NCBI GenBank assembly: GCA_964431965.1 | Contig: CAYSLU010000014.1 | Coordinates: 1 to 64,000 of the forward strand | Length of the DNA: 64,000 nucleotides | Source: CAYSLU01 sp964431965 | Lineage (GTDB): Bacteria; Verrucomicrobiota; Kiritimatiellia; CAIKKV01; CAYSLU01 | Reading direction: 5' to 3' | Shown: positions 24,892-33,692 of the stretch, in pieces | Position numbering within the stretch: position 1 is the stretch's first letter | How the letters are laid out: each line of letters opens with the position of its first letter | Program-made: the position numbers and the translations under genes | Notes under the pieces: generated by a model | Databases searched by the model: none | What the model was told of the DNA's origin: nothing | Seen by the model: only the letters and a program-made list of their open reading frames with translations

Positions 24892-26789
24892 CGGCCGTCA
24901 TCGATCACGCCGAGATCGCCGCCCGGTATCGGGCTGCCGCCGCGCGGACGGTCCGGCGGGTCATCGTCTGCGCCGGCACCGGCTGCGTGGCGAACGGATC
25001 GCTGGATCTGCATGCGGCTCTGGCCCGGGAGATCGCGGCCGAAGGGCTGCCGGTGGTGCTCGAGCTGCGCCGGCATGAGGATGTTCCCGAGGGGGCGGTC
25101 CACGTGTCCCGCAGCGGCTGCCAGGGGTTCTGCCAGATGGGGCCGCTGGTGACCGTTCTGCCCGAGCGGATTCTGTACTGCCGCGTCGGCGCCGTCGATG
25201 CACCTGAGATCGTCCGGGAAACCCTGCGAAACGGTCGCCCGGTTGAGCGCCTGCTCTACCGTGACCCCGTCACGGGCCAGCGCCACGCGGGAACCCACGA
25301 GATCCCATTCTACGCGCGCCAGACCCGGAGGGTCCTGGACCAGTGCGGGCGGATTGATCCGGATGACATCGGCGAGTACATCGCCCTCGGTGGCTATGCG
25401 GCTGCGGCCCGGGCGCACCGGGGGATGACTCCGGAAGCGGTGTGCGGGCTGGTGGCGCAATCCGGCCTGCGGGGGCGCGGCGGCGGGGGCTTCCCCACGG
25501 GCCGGAAGTGGGAGCTCGCGCGCCGGCAGCCCGGGGCGAGCAAGTTCATCATATGCAACGGCGATGAAGGCGACCCCGGGGCCTTCATGGACCGCAGCGT
25601 CATGGAGGGCGATCCGCACCGCGTCCTGGAGGGTATGCTGATTGCCGCCCGGGCGGTGGGGGCCGACCGAGGCCTCGTATACGTGCGCGCCGAGTACCCC
25701 TTGGCCGTCGAACGCATGCGCCAGGCGATCGCTTCGGCCCGTGCGGCCGGGCTGCTGGGGCCGGACGTATTGGCGACTGGCCGGGCATTCGACTGCGAGG
25801 TCATGGAAGGCGCCGGCGCGTTCGTCTGCGGCGAGGAGACGGCGATGATCGCCTCGATCGGGGGGAACCGTGGCATGCCGATGCCCAAGCCCCCGTTCCC
25901 GGCAGAGTCCGGCCTCGACGGTCTGCCGACGGTCATCAACAACGTGGAGACGCTGGCCACCGTGCCGCTCATCGTGCGCCACGGCGCCGATGCCTTCCGG
26001 GCGCTGGGCGTACCCGGCTCGCCGGGAACCAAGACGTTCGCGCTGACCGGGCACGTGGCCAACACGGGCCTGATCGAGGTGCCGTTCGGCGTCACGCTGC
26101 GCGAGATCATCTTCGGGATTGGCGGTGGCGTAACGGATGCTGCCGGGCGGCCGAGCCCGGACGGCTTCAAGGCGGTTCAGATCGGAGGCCCCTCCGGCGG
26201 CTGCCTCACCGCCGAGCACCTCGACCTGCCTCTGGACTTCGACTCGCTTCGACAGGTCGGCGCGATGATCGGCTCCGGCGGACTTGTGGTGATGAACCGC
26301 GACACCTGCATGGTGGGGATTGCGAGGTTCTTCATGAACTTCACCCAGGTGGAGTCCTGCGGCAAGTGCGTGCCGTGCCGCGAAGGCACCCGGCAGATGC
26401 TGGCGCTGCTCGCGGATCTCACGGAGGGGGGCGCGAAGGCGGATACCCTCCGGCTGCTTGAGTCGCTGGGGCGGGCCGTCCAGCGCGCCTCGCTCTGCGG
26501 CCTGGGGAAGACCGCCCCCAACCCCGTTCTGTCCACGCTGAAGCTGTTCCGGGAGGAGTACGAGGCACACGCCCGGGACGCGCGCTGTCCCGCCGGGCAG
26601 TGCCGGGCGCTTGCGACGCCCGCGATCGATCCGGAGCGCTGCAAGGGATGCACGGCGTGCGTGCGCAAGTGCCCGGCGGGCGCCATCCGCGGAGCCGTCC
26701 GCCAGCCGCACCGGATCGAAGTCGCCATGTGCCTGAAGTGCGGCGCGTGCAAGGCCGCGTGCAAGTTCGACGCCATTACCGGAGTGTGA
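24888..26789 (+). CDS. hydB: [FeFe]-hydrogenase beta subunit, NuoF-like NADH/FMN protein
   Basis: 633 residues, full length for HydB/HndC. Order: thioredoxin-like [2Fe-2S] domain (C28, C33, then SGCQGFC near 75-79), FMN/NAD-binding domain (GRGGGGFPTGRKWE near 195; CNGDEGDPGAFMDR; GAGAFVCGEETA), SLBB-like region, [4Fe-4S] site C491-C494-C497 (ESCGKCVPCREG) with C537, and two C-terminal ferredoxin [4Fe-4S] motifs (C585/588/591/595 and C615/618/621/625). In electron-bifurcating enzymes this subunit exchanges electrons with NAD and holds the bifurcating flavin. Tight operon position between hydC and hydA. Bifurcation itself is inferred from the HydABC set. Confidence 0.93.
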   Translation: MTAVIDHAEIAARYRAAAARTVRRVIVCAGTGCVANGSLDLHAALAREIAAEGLPVVLELRRHEDVPEGAVHVSRSGCQGFCQMGPLVTVLPERILYCRVGAVDAPEIVRETLRNGRPVERLLYRDPVTGQRHAGTHEIPFYARQTRRVLDQCGRIDPDDIGEYIALGGYAAAARAHRGMTPEAVCGLVAQSGLRGRGGGGFPTGRKWELARRQPGASKFIICNGDEGDPGAFMDRSVMEGDPHRVLEGMLIAARAVGADRGLVYVRAEYPLAVERMRQAIASARAAGLLGPDVLATGRAFDCEVMEGAGAFVCGEETAMIASIGGNRGMPMPKPPFPAESGLDGLPTVINNVETLATVPLIVRHGADAFRALGVPGSPGTKTFALTGHVANTGLIEVPFGVTLREIIFGIGGGVTDAAGRPSPDGFKAVQIGGPSGGCLTAEHLDLPLDFDSLRQVGAMIGSGGLVVMNRDTCMVGIARFFMNFTQVESCGKCVPCREGTRQMLALLADLTEGGAKADTLRLLESLGRAVQRASLCGLGKTAPNPVLSTLKLFREEYEAHARDARCPAGQCRALATPAIDPERCKGCTACVRKCPAGAIRGAVRQPHRIEVAMCLKCGACKAACKFDAITGV

Positions 26790-26792
26790 GCC

Positions 26793-28793
26793 ATGATCAC
26801 CCCCACCGTGACCATCGACGGTCGGCCAGTCGCCATCGCGGATGAAACCAACCTGCTGGAGCTGATCCGCAAGGCCGGCATCGAGCTGCCGACCTTCTGC
26901 TATCACTCCGAACTGAGCGTCTACGGGGCCTGCCGGCTCTGCATCGTCGAAATCGAGGGCCGGGGCATACAGGCGTCGTGCTCGGTCAGACCGGAGCCCG
27001 GCCTGGTCGTCCGCACGCACACGCCGGCCCTGCGTGAGACGCGGAAGATCACGATCGAGCTGCTGCTGGCCAACGGCCACCAGGGGTGCGTGACGTGCCG
27101 GAAGAGCCCGGACTGCAAGCTGCTCGATATCGCCCGCCGGCTGGGCGTGGACACAATCCGCTTCCGCGCCACGAAGGACTCGGCGCCGGCCGATGAGACC
27201 AGCCCGTCGCTCGTCCGCGAGCCCGGCAAGTGCGTGCTCTGCGGCGACTGTGTGCGCTTCTGCGATGAGATCCAGGGAGTGGGCGCGATCCACTTCGCGC
27301 ACCGCGGGAGCCAGGCGGCTGTGATGCCCGCTTTCAACCGGGGTCTGGGGCACAGCGAGTGCGTGAACTGCGGGCAGTGTGCCGCGGTGTGTCCCACGGG
27401 GGCCATCCTGCCGCGAAGCCACACGAGGGAGGCCTGGGAGCTGCTGGCCGATCCGACCCGACGTGTCGTCGCGCAGCTGGCGCCCGCGGTCCGCGTCGGC
27501 CTCGGCGAGGCGTTCGGGCTCCCGCCGGGGGAGGCGGCCACCGGGAGGATCGTGGCCGCCCTGCGGGCTCTCGGGTTCGCCGAAGTTTACGACACCGCCT
27601 TCGCCGCCGACCTGACGGTTCTTGAGGAAGGCCATGAGCTCATGGGCCGCATGGCCGCCGGCGAGCGGATGCCGCAGTTCACCTCGTGCTGTCCGGCGTG
27701 GGTCAAGTTCGCGGAGCAGTACTACCCGGAGATCCTCCCTAATCTATCCACATGCCGCTCGCCGCAGCAGATGTTCGGATCGCTGGCCGTCGAACTGCTG
27801 CCGGCGCGGCTGGGGGTGGCTCGGGATCGGCTCTCCGTTGTCTCGGTCATGCCCTGCACCGCCAAGAAGTTCGAGGCGGGCCGGCCCGAGTTCGCGCGGG
27901 GCGGGCGGCCGGATGTCGACTTGGTCCTGACGACGCAGGAGCTGGTCGGGATGATCCGGTCGGCCGGACTCCGGTTCGAGGACCTGGGGGAGGCGCTCTT
28001 CTCGCAGCCGTTCGGCCTCCAGACGGGGGCGGGCGTGATCTTCGGCCACTCGGGAGGCGTTACGGAGGCCGTGGCGCGGTATGTGGCCGCCGGATGCGGA
28101 CGCGACGCCGCCGTGCGGGTCGAGATGCCGGAGCTGCGCGGCGAGGGGGCGGTGCGCGAGGGGGTCCTTCGCATTGGCGAGCGGGTGCTCCGCCTGGCGG
28201 TGGTGTATGGCCTGCGCGCGGCGCGCCGCGTGGCCGAGGCGGCGCGCCAGGGCGACTGCGCCTACGACTTCGTCGAAGTCATGGCGTGCCCGAACGGGTG
28301 CATTGGCGGCGGGGGCCAGCCCGTATCGACCGGCCGCTCGGCGCGCCGGAAGCGCGCCCGGGGGCTGTACCGTGAAGCCGGGGCCATCCCGGGGCAGGCG
28401 TCCCAGGAGAACCCGGCCGTCTCCGCCCTGTACGCGGGATTGCTGGGCGAGCCCGGCAGCCGGCGGGCCCACGACCTTCTGCACACCCGGTATCAGTTCC
28501 GGAGGCGGCATGCCGGGGAGGACATGGCGCTCAACCCGAGTGTCGCCGATCCGGCCCTTCGCGTGTCCGTCTGCATGGGCACGAGCTGTTTCCTGAAAGG
28601 ATCGCAGGCGTTGCTTCGCGACTTCATGGAATGGCTTCGGCAGGAGGGGCTGGAGGATCGGGTGGACGTGCGCGCGACCTTCTGTCACGAGCGCTGTGAC
28701 AAAGGACCGACGGTGGAGATCGACGGCGAGGTGCGGGAGCATTGCTCGCTCGAGACGCTGAAGGGATGCGTAATGGAGCGAGTGGCCCCATGA
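26793..28793 (+). CDS. hydA: [FeFe]-hydrogenase catalytic alpha subunit
   Basis: 666 residues. Order: N-terminal [2Fe-2S] ferredoxin (FCYHSELSVYGACRLC), a NuoG-like Fe-S motif (C99, C102, C108), two [4Fe-4S] motifs (CVLCGDCVRFC and CVNCGQCAAVC), the H-cluster domain, small-subunit-like segment, and a C-terminal thioredoxin-like [2Fe-2S] domain (about 585-660, CMGTSC...FCHERC). H-cluster motifs are complete: TSCCPAW (297-303), MPCTAKKFE (353-361) and EVMACPNGCIGGGGQP (495-510), so it should be active in H2 turnover. One oddity: the usual HxxxCxxCxxxxxC cluster reads NGHQGC, with Gly at the normal His position. Needs HydEFG maturases, which are not in the window. Stop overlaps hydS. Confidence 0.95.
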   Translation: MITPTVTIDGRPVAIADETNLLELIRKAGIELPTFCYHSELSVYGACRLCIVEIEGRGIQASCSVRPEPGLVVRTHTPALRETRKITIELLLANGHQGCVTCRKSPDCKLLDIARRLGVDTIRFRATKDSAPADETSPSLVREPGKCVLCGDCVRFCDEIQGVGAIHFAHRGSQAAVMPAFNRGLGHSECVNCGQCAAVCPTGAILPRSHTREAWELLADPTRRVVAQLAPAVRVGLGEAFGLPPGEAATGRIVAALRALGFAEVYDTAFAADLTVLEEGHELMGRMAAGERMPQFTSCCPAWVKFAEQYYPEILPNLSTCRSPQQMFGSLAVELLPARLGVARDRLSVVSVMPCTAKKFEAGRPEFARGGRPDVDLVLTTQELVGMIRSAGLRFEDLGEALFSQPFGLQTGAGVIFGHSGGVTEAVARYVAAGCGRDAAVRVEMPELRGEGAVREGVLRIGERVLRLAVVYGLRAARRVAEAARQGDCAYDFVEVMACPNGCIGGGGQPVSTGRSARRKRARGLYREAGAIPGQASQENPAVSALYAGLLGEPGSRRAHDLLHTRYQFRRRHAGEDMALNPSVADPALRVSVCMGTSCFLKGSQALLRDFMEWLRQEGLEDRVDVRATFCHERCDKGPTVEIDGEVREHCSLETLKGCVMERVAP

Positions 28794-30523
28794 ACCGCCT
28801 GCAGCCCGTCTATACGGAGAAGGCCGAATGCCAGGACTGCTTCAAGTGCGTCCGGCAGTGTCCGGTCAAAGCCATCAAAGTCGAGCGGGGCAGCGCGGAG
28901 GTCGTCCCGGCGCTGTGCCTTTCGTGCGGGCACTGCGTGACGGTGTGCCCGGTCGGCGCCAAGCGCGTCCGGGCCGATCTCGACCGCGTCCGCGAGCTGA
29001 TCGCCCAGCGGAAGCAGGTCCTCGTCTCGCTGGCGCCGTCGTATGTGACCGAGTTCTGCGGGGTATCGCCGGGGCGGCTGGCCGGGGCTCTTCGCCTGCT
29101 GGGGTTCTGGGGCGTCTCGGAGACCGCGCTCGGGGCCGAGCTGGTGTCGGCTCGGGTGGCCCGGATGCTGCAGGACGACCCCGCGCCGCGGCTGCTGCTT
29201 TCCTCGGCCTGCCCGTCCGCCGTTGAACTCCTGCGCAAGTATTACCCCGATCTGGTGCCCGGCCTGACGGACGTGGTGTCGCCCGTCCTGGCTCACTGCC
29301 GCTGGCTGCGGCAGCAGTACGGGGCAGGCATCGCGATTGTCTTCATCGGCCCGTGCGTGGCGAAGAAGCTCGACGCCGACGACCACCCCGAGCTGCTGGA
29401 TGCGGCGATTACGTTCCGCCATCTGCGGGAGTGGCTCGCGTCGGCGGGCCTGGAGGGCTCGCTTGCGACGGCCGAGCCCGCCGAGTTCATTCCGTGCCGG
29501 GCCGGGAATGGCGCGCTCTACCCGGTCGAAGGCGGCATGATCGCGGGCATCCGGGGCCAGGCGTCGGTGGTCGATGCCGGAGCGCTGACGATATCGGGCG
29601 TCGGCCGGATCATGGACGCCCTGAAAGGGCTTCGGGGCGCTCCGCTGCGCCAGCCGCTCTTCGTGGAACTGCTGGCCTGCGAGGGGGGGTGCATCAATGG
29701 CCCTCAGTCTTCGACGCCGGGTCAGTCCATCATCAAGCGGCAGCACGTCGTTCAGACGGCGGGAGATCGCCCGGCCGCGCTCGAGGGGCCGGCGCCGGCG
29801 CTCGATGCGACGGTGGCCGCTGCCGGGATACGGGTTGAGCGGTACACCGACGCCGAACTGTCGGCCGCCCTGCGCCGGGTGGGGAAGCGTGTGCCGCGCG
29901 ATGAGCTGAACTGCAGCGGCTGCGGGTACGAGGACTGCCGGGCGTTCGCGCGAGCCTTGCTGGACGGCAAGGCCGAGCCGGCCATGTGCGTGTCGCACCT
30001 GCGCAAGCTGGCTCAGAACAAGGCCAGCGCGCTGCTCCACGCCATGCCGGCGGGCGTGCTCATCGTCGATGACGCGCTGCGCGTCGTGGAGTGCAACCGG
30101 ACGCTGGCGACGATGCTCGGCGAGGACGCCGTGCTGGCGTATGACGCGAAGCCGGGTCTTGAGGGCGTCGATCTCGACAAGCTGCTGCCGCTGGGCCGGC
30201 TGATCGAGGGCGTGCTGCACGGCGCCCCGGATGCGTGGGAGCGCGACGTCCGCGTCGCCGGCCGGGTGTTCCACATGACCCTGTTCGCGATCGAGCCGCA
30301 CCGCCTGGCCGGGGCCATACTGGCCGACGTGACGCAGCCGGCCGTTCGCCGCCAGCAGGTCATCCGCCAGGCGGAGGAGGTCATCCGGAAGAACCTCGCG
30401 ACCGTGCAGCAGATCGCCTACCTGCTGGGCGAAAACGCGGCCGAGTCCGAGGCCACGCTGCAGTCCATCATCCGCTCGTTCGAGCCACCCGCGGAGGAGC
30501 CGGCGGAGCCTCGCCATGGCTGA
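28790..30523 (+). CDS. hydS: Sensory-type [FeFe]-hydrogenase with PAS domain
   Basis: 577 residues from ATG 28790, whose ATGA overlaps the hydA stop; the frame is open from 28742. Two ferredoxin [4Fe-4S] motifs (CQDCFKCVRQCP, CLSCGHCVTVCP) precede an H-cluster domain with altered motifs: SSACPS (C141) for TSCCPAW, IGPCVAKK (C189) and LLACEGGCINGPQS (C297, C301). A further four-Cys site follows (C375, C378, C383, C400), then a PAS domain (about 410-510) and a helical tail. This layout is that of putative H2-sensing hydrogenases (HydS/HfsB type). All four H-cluster cysteines remain, but the residue next to C141 is Ala. It probably signals through its PAS domain to the phosphatase encoded next; that link is inferred. 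Confidence 0.88.
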   Translation: MNRLQPVYTEKAECQDCFKCVRQCPVKAIKVERGSAEVVPALCLSCGHCVTVCPVGAKRVRADLDRVRELIAQRKQVLVSLAPSYVTEFCGVSPGRLAGALRLLGFWGVSETALGAELVSARVARMLQDDPAPRLLLSSACPSAVELLRKYYPDLVPGLTDVVSPVLAHCRWLRQQYGAGIAIVFIGPCVAKKLDADDHPELLDAAITFRHLREWLASAGLEGSLATAEPAEFIPCRAGNGALYPVEGGMIAGIRGQASVVDAGALTISGVGRIMDALKGLRGAPLRQPLFVELLACEGGCINGPQSSTPGQSIIKRQHVVQTAGDRPAALEGPAPALDATVAAAGIRVERYTDAELSAALRRVGKRVPRDELNCSGCGYEDCRAFARALLDGKAEPAMCVSHLRKLAQNKASALLHAMPAGVLIVDDALRVVECNRTLATMLGEDAVLAYDAKPGLEGVDLDKLLPLGRLIEGVLHGAPDAWERDVRVAGRVFHMTLFAIEPHRLAGAILADVTQPAVRRQQVIRQAEEVIRKNLATVQQIAYLLGENAAESEATLQSIIRSFEPPAEEPAEPRHG

Positions 30524-31700
30524 GGGCGGCTACGTGGAGGTCGATGTCGCGCGGGCCTGCAAGCACGGCCAGTATGTGTGCGGCGATGCGTTCAGCTCCC
30601 AGCGCATGGCGGAAGGGGATCGCGTCGTCTGCGTTCTGGCCGACGGGCTGGGCAGCGGCATCAAGGCGAGCGTCCTGGCGACGCTGACCAGCGCGATGGC
30701 GCTACGGTGCCTGTGCCATGAGCGCGGGGTGGAGCGCACGGCGGCGCTTATCCGAGACATCCTTCCGGTGTGCGGCAGCCGTGGCATCGCCTACTCGACG
30801 TTCACGCTGCTCGATGTGTCGGGCGGCCGCCGGGCGCGGCTGATCGAGTCGGAGAACCCGGCGGCGCTCTTCGTGCGCGGTGGTCGGGTGGCGGACGCGG
30901 GGCGCCGCGAGCCGGGAGCCATCGCGGAAGCCGGCCGGGCGCGCGAGCTGCAGGTGGCCGAACTCGTGCTCCGGGAAGGGGACCGGCTGGTGCTGGTCAG
31001 CGACGGCGTCTCGCAGGCCGGGCTCGGGGCCGACGGCGCGCCGCTCGGGTGGGCCGTCGAGGGGCTCGGCCGCTTCGTTGAAGAGGCGGTGCAGCGCACG
31101 CCCGGCGTCTCCGCGCGTGCGCTGGCCCGCGCGGTGGTGGACGAGGCGCTGCGGCGGGACGGCGAGCGGGCGCGGGACGACATGACCTGTGCGGTCGTCT
31201 ACATCCGCCGGCCGCGCGAACTGCTGGTCGTGACCGGCCCGCCCTATCACCGCGAGCGGGACCGGCTGATGGCTGAGCTGACCGATGCGTTTCCGGGGCG
31301 GCGCATCATCTGTGGCGGGACGACCGCCGGCCTGGTGGCGCGCGAACTCGGGCGCGAGGCCGAGGTGGATGTCGCCCGGATCGATCCGCTGATTCCGCCG
31401 GCATCGCGCATGGCCGGCGTGGACCTGATCACCGAGGGCACGCTCACCCTGGGGGAGGCGGCTCGTTTGCTGGAATCGCCGGCGGTGATCGACTCGGCTC
31501 CGCCCAATGCGGCCACGCGAATGGTCGAGTTGATGCTGGACAGCGACATCGTGCACTTTTTGGTCGGCACGCGCATCAACGAGGCGCATCAGGACCCGAG
31601 CGTTCCGGTCGAGCTGGATATCCGTCGAAATGTTATCCGCCGCATCCGTGAGCGCCTGGAGCGCGGCTTCCTCAAGGAGACGCGCGTGCGGTTTCTCTGA
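30516..31700 (+). CDS. SpoIIE/PP2C-type serine phosphatase with extra C-terminal domain
   Basis: 394 residues, overlapping hydS by eight bases. Residues about 10-235 are a SpoIIE phosphatase domain: GDAFSSQRM, VLADGLGSG (D43, G44), GIAYSTFTLLDV, VLVSDGVSQ (D163, G164) and ARDDMTCAVV (D221, D222), the metal-binding acidic positions of the PP2C fold. Residues about 240-394 form a second domain (ELLVVTGPPYHRERDRLM, IICGGTTAGLVARELGRE, GVDLITEGTLTLGEAARLLE) that I cannot name. Genes of this kind follow sensory hydrogenases in hfs-like operons, where they are expected to dephosphorylate a regulatory partner such as an anti-sigma antagonist. No such partner is seen here. Last gene of the operon. 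Confidence 0.83.
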   Translation: MAEGGYVEVDVARACKHGQYVCGDAFSSQRMAEGDRVVCVLADGLGSGIKASVLATLTSAMALRCLCHERGVERTAALIRDILPVCGSRGIAYSTFTLLDVSGGRRARLIESENPAALFVRGGRVADAGRREPGAIAEAGRARELQVAELVLREGDRLVLVSDGVSQAGLGADGAPLGWAVEGLGRFVEEAVQRTPGVSARALARAVVDEALRRDGERARDDMTCAVVYIRRPRELLVVTGPPYHRERDRLMAELTDAFPGRRIICGGTTAGLVARELGREAEVDVARIDPLIPPASRMAGVDLITEGTLTLGEAARLLESPAVIDSAPPNAATRMVELMLDSDIVHFLVGTRINEAHQDPSVPVELDIRRNVIRRIRERLERGFLKETRVRFL

Positions 31701-31701
31701 C

Positions 31702-31717
31702 GGGCCAGAAACTTCTG
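31702..31717. promoter_or_regulatory. Perfect inverted repeat with motif copy 2 (CCAGAAACTTCTGG core)
   Basis: GCCAGAA-AC-TTCTGGC begins two bases after the phosphatase gene and lies about 100 bases before the ABC exporter. The two-base loop is too tight for a terminator hairpin and no T-run follows, so a protein-binding site is more likely. It contains the same 12 bases as 23200-23211. Confidence 0.35.
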
Positions 31718-31814
31718 GCGTCGGCTGAGTGAAGGGCCTTACAGTTGGCCGTCCGTGGCTCCGGCGTCGCGCGATTGTGACGGGGCCGCGGCCGGAAGGA
31801 CGGTTGTCCGCGAG

Positions 31815-33692
31815 ATGTCATTGCAGGAACGGGGGAGCGCCGCAACCGAGCTGACCAACGGGGCGCTGATCCGGCGGCTGCTGGCCCTGAGCTGGCGCTA
31901 CCGGATCGGCTGCACCAAGGTCATTCTCCTCCAGGTCGTGATGCTCAGCATCGCCTTGAGCGGGCTCAGCCTCTCGGGGCTGGGCATCGACTTCATCCGG
32001 CACGCGGTGGAGCCCGCCGCTCGCGCGCCCCGGTGGCCGTTCGGCCTGACGCCTCCTCCGTCGTGGCCCTTCATGGATGTGCTCGGCGCCATCGCCGCGG
32101 CGATCCTCCTGCTGGCGGTCGCCCGCTCGGTCCTCTCCTACTACTACACCGTCGCGCTGGCCCGGCTCGTGCAGCAGAACATCGTCGTGGACCTGCGCGC
32201 CCGGGTGTACGACAAGCTTCAGCGCCTGAGCTTCCGGTTCTTCGACGACAACGCCAGCGGGACGCTCATCAACCGGATCACCGGGGACGTCCAGATGGTG
32301 CGCATGTTCGTGGACAGCGTCGTGATGGAGACCATCGTCCTGGTGATCTCCCTCGGGATCTGCCTCGCCTACATGGTTCGGATCCACCCCCTGCTCACGC
32401 TGGCCTGCCTGGCCACGACGCCCGTGCTGTGGATCATCTCCGCCGCCTTCTCGCGCGTGGTGAAGCCCGCCTACATGCGGAACCGGGACCTGGTGGACCA
32501 GATGATCCTCGACCTGGCGGAGTGCATCCAGGGGATCCATGTGATCAAGGGCTTCGCGCGCGAGGACGAGGAGGAGCGCAAGTTCCGGAGGGCGAACCGC
32601 GACGTGCTGGAGCAGAAGCAGGGCATCTTCTGGCGGGTGAGCCTCTTTCGTCCGGCGATGGACCTGCTGTCGCAGATCAACATGGTCGTTCTGCTCGGGT
32701 ACGGCGGCTACCTGGTCGTCCACGACCGGCTGGCGCTCGGCACGGGTCTGATCGTGTTCCTCGGCCTGCTCCAGCGGATCTCGGGGCAGGTCAACACGAT
32801 CGCGAACATCATGGACAACACGCAGCAGAGCCTGGCCGGCGCCCGCCGGGTGTTCGAGGTGCTGGACGCGCCGGTGGAAATCGACAGCCGCCCGGGCGCC
32901 CGGCGCATCGCCCGGCTCAGCGGAGCCGTCGAGTTCGATGCCGTGTCCTTCGCCTACGATCCCGGGGAGCCCGTGCTCGACGGCCTTACGTTCCGCGTGG
33001 AACCCGGCCAGTGCATCGCCATTGTCGGCGCCACGGGATCGGGCAAGAGCTCGCTGCTCGGCCTGATCCCGCGCTTCTACGATCCGACGTCGGGCGTGGT
33101 CCGCGTGGACGGCCTCGACGCGCGCGACCTGCCGCTCGACGACCTGCGCCGCAACATCGGCCTCGTGTTCCAGGAGAGCTTCCTCTTCAGCAACACCGTG
33201 GCCGCCAACATCGCGTTCGGGCATCCGGACGCCACGCCCGAGCAGGTCGAGCGGGCGGCGCGGGTGGCCTCCGCACACGACTTCGTCATGGCGCTTCCAA
33301 AGGGGTATCAGACCGTGCTGGGCGAGGCGGGCGCCGACCTTTCGGGCGGGCAGCGCCAGCGGCTGGCCATCGCCCGGGCGCTGTTGCTCGATCCGGCGAT
33401 CCTGCTCATGGACGACCCCACGGCGGCCGTGGACGCCCACACGGAGCACGAGATCCTGGAGGCCATGAACAACGCGATGTGCGACCGCACCACGTTCCTC
33501 GTCACGCACCGCTACAGCGCGCTGCGGCGGGCGGACCGGATCCTGGTGCTGGAGCGGGGGCGCGTGGTGCAGGCCGGAACGCACGCGGAGCTGATGCGCG
33601 CGAAGGGGCCGTACCGGCGGGCCGCGCGAGTCCAGTTTGACGCGGACAGCGAGGAGTTCGCCCGGCTGTCGATGGCGGAGGCGCCCCGATGA
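31815..33692 (+). CDS. ABC exporter half-transporter with degenerate ATPase site
   Basis: 625 residues from ATG 31815 (GGAAGGA about 13 bases before); an in-frame GTG at 31755 is possible. About six TM helices (about 30-320), then an ATPase domain: Walker A GATGSGKSS (405-413, K411), signature LSGGQ (509-513), and Walker B ILLMDD in which D534 replaces the catalytic Glu. With the next gene it makes a heterodimeric type IV exporter: this subunit supplies the good signature and the weak Walker B. Its stop overlaps the partner's start (ATGA). Substrate unknown: lipids, peptides or drugs are all possible. Lies 115 bases downstream of the hydrogenase operon, probably with its own promoter. Confidence 0.9.
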   Translation: MSLQERGSAATELTNGALIRRLLALSWRYRIGCTKVILLQVVMLSIALSGLSLSGLGIDFIRHAVEPAARAPRWPFGLTPPPSWPFMDVLGAIAAAILLLAVARSVLSYYYTVALARLVQQNIVVDLRARVYDKLQRLSFRFFDDNASGTLINRITGDVQMVRMFVDSVVMETIVLVISLGICLAYMVRIHPLLTLACLATTPVLWIISAAFSRVVKPAYMRNRDLVDQMILDLAECIQGIHVIKGFAREDEEERKFRRANRDVLEQKQGIFWRVSLFRPAMDLLSQINMVVLLGYGGYLVVHDRLALGTGLIVFLGLLQRISGQVNTIANIMDNTQQSLAGARRVFEVLDAPVEIDSRPGARRIARLSGAVEFDAVSFAYDPGEPVLDGLTFRVEPGQCIAIVGATGSGKSSLLGLIPRFYDPTSGVVRVDGLDARDLPLDDLRRNIGLVFQESFLFSNTVAANIAFGHPDATPEQVERAARVASAHDFVMALPKGYQTVLGEAGADLSGGQRQRLAIARALLLDPAILLMDDPTAAVDAHTEHEILEAMNNAMCDRTTFLVTHRYSALRRADRILVLERGRVVQAGTHAELMRAKGPYRRAARVQFDADSEEFARLSMAEAPR

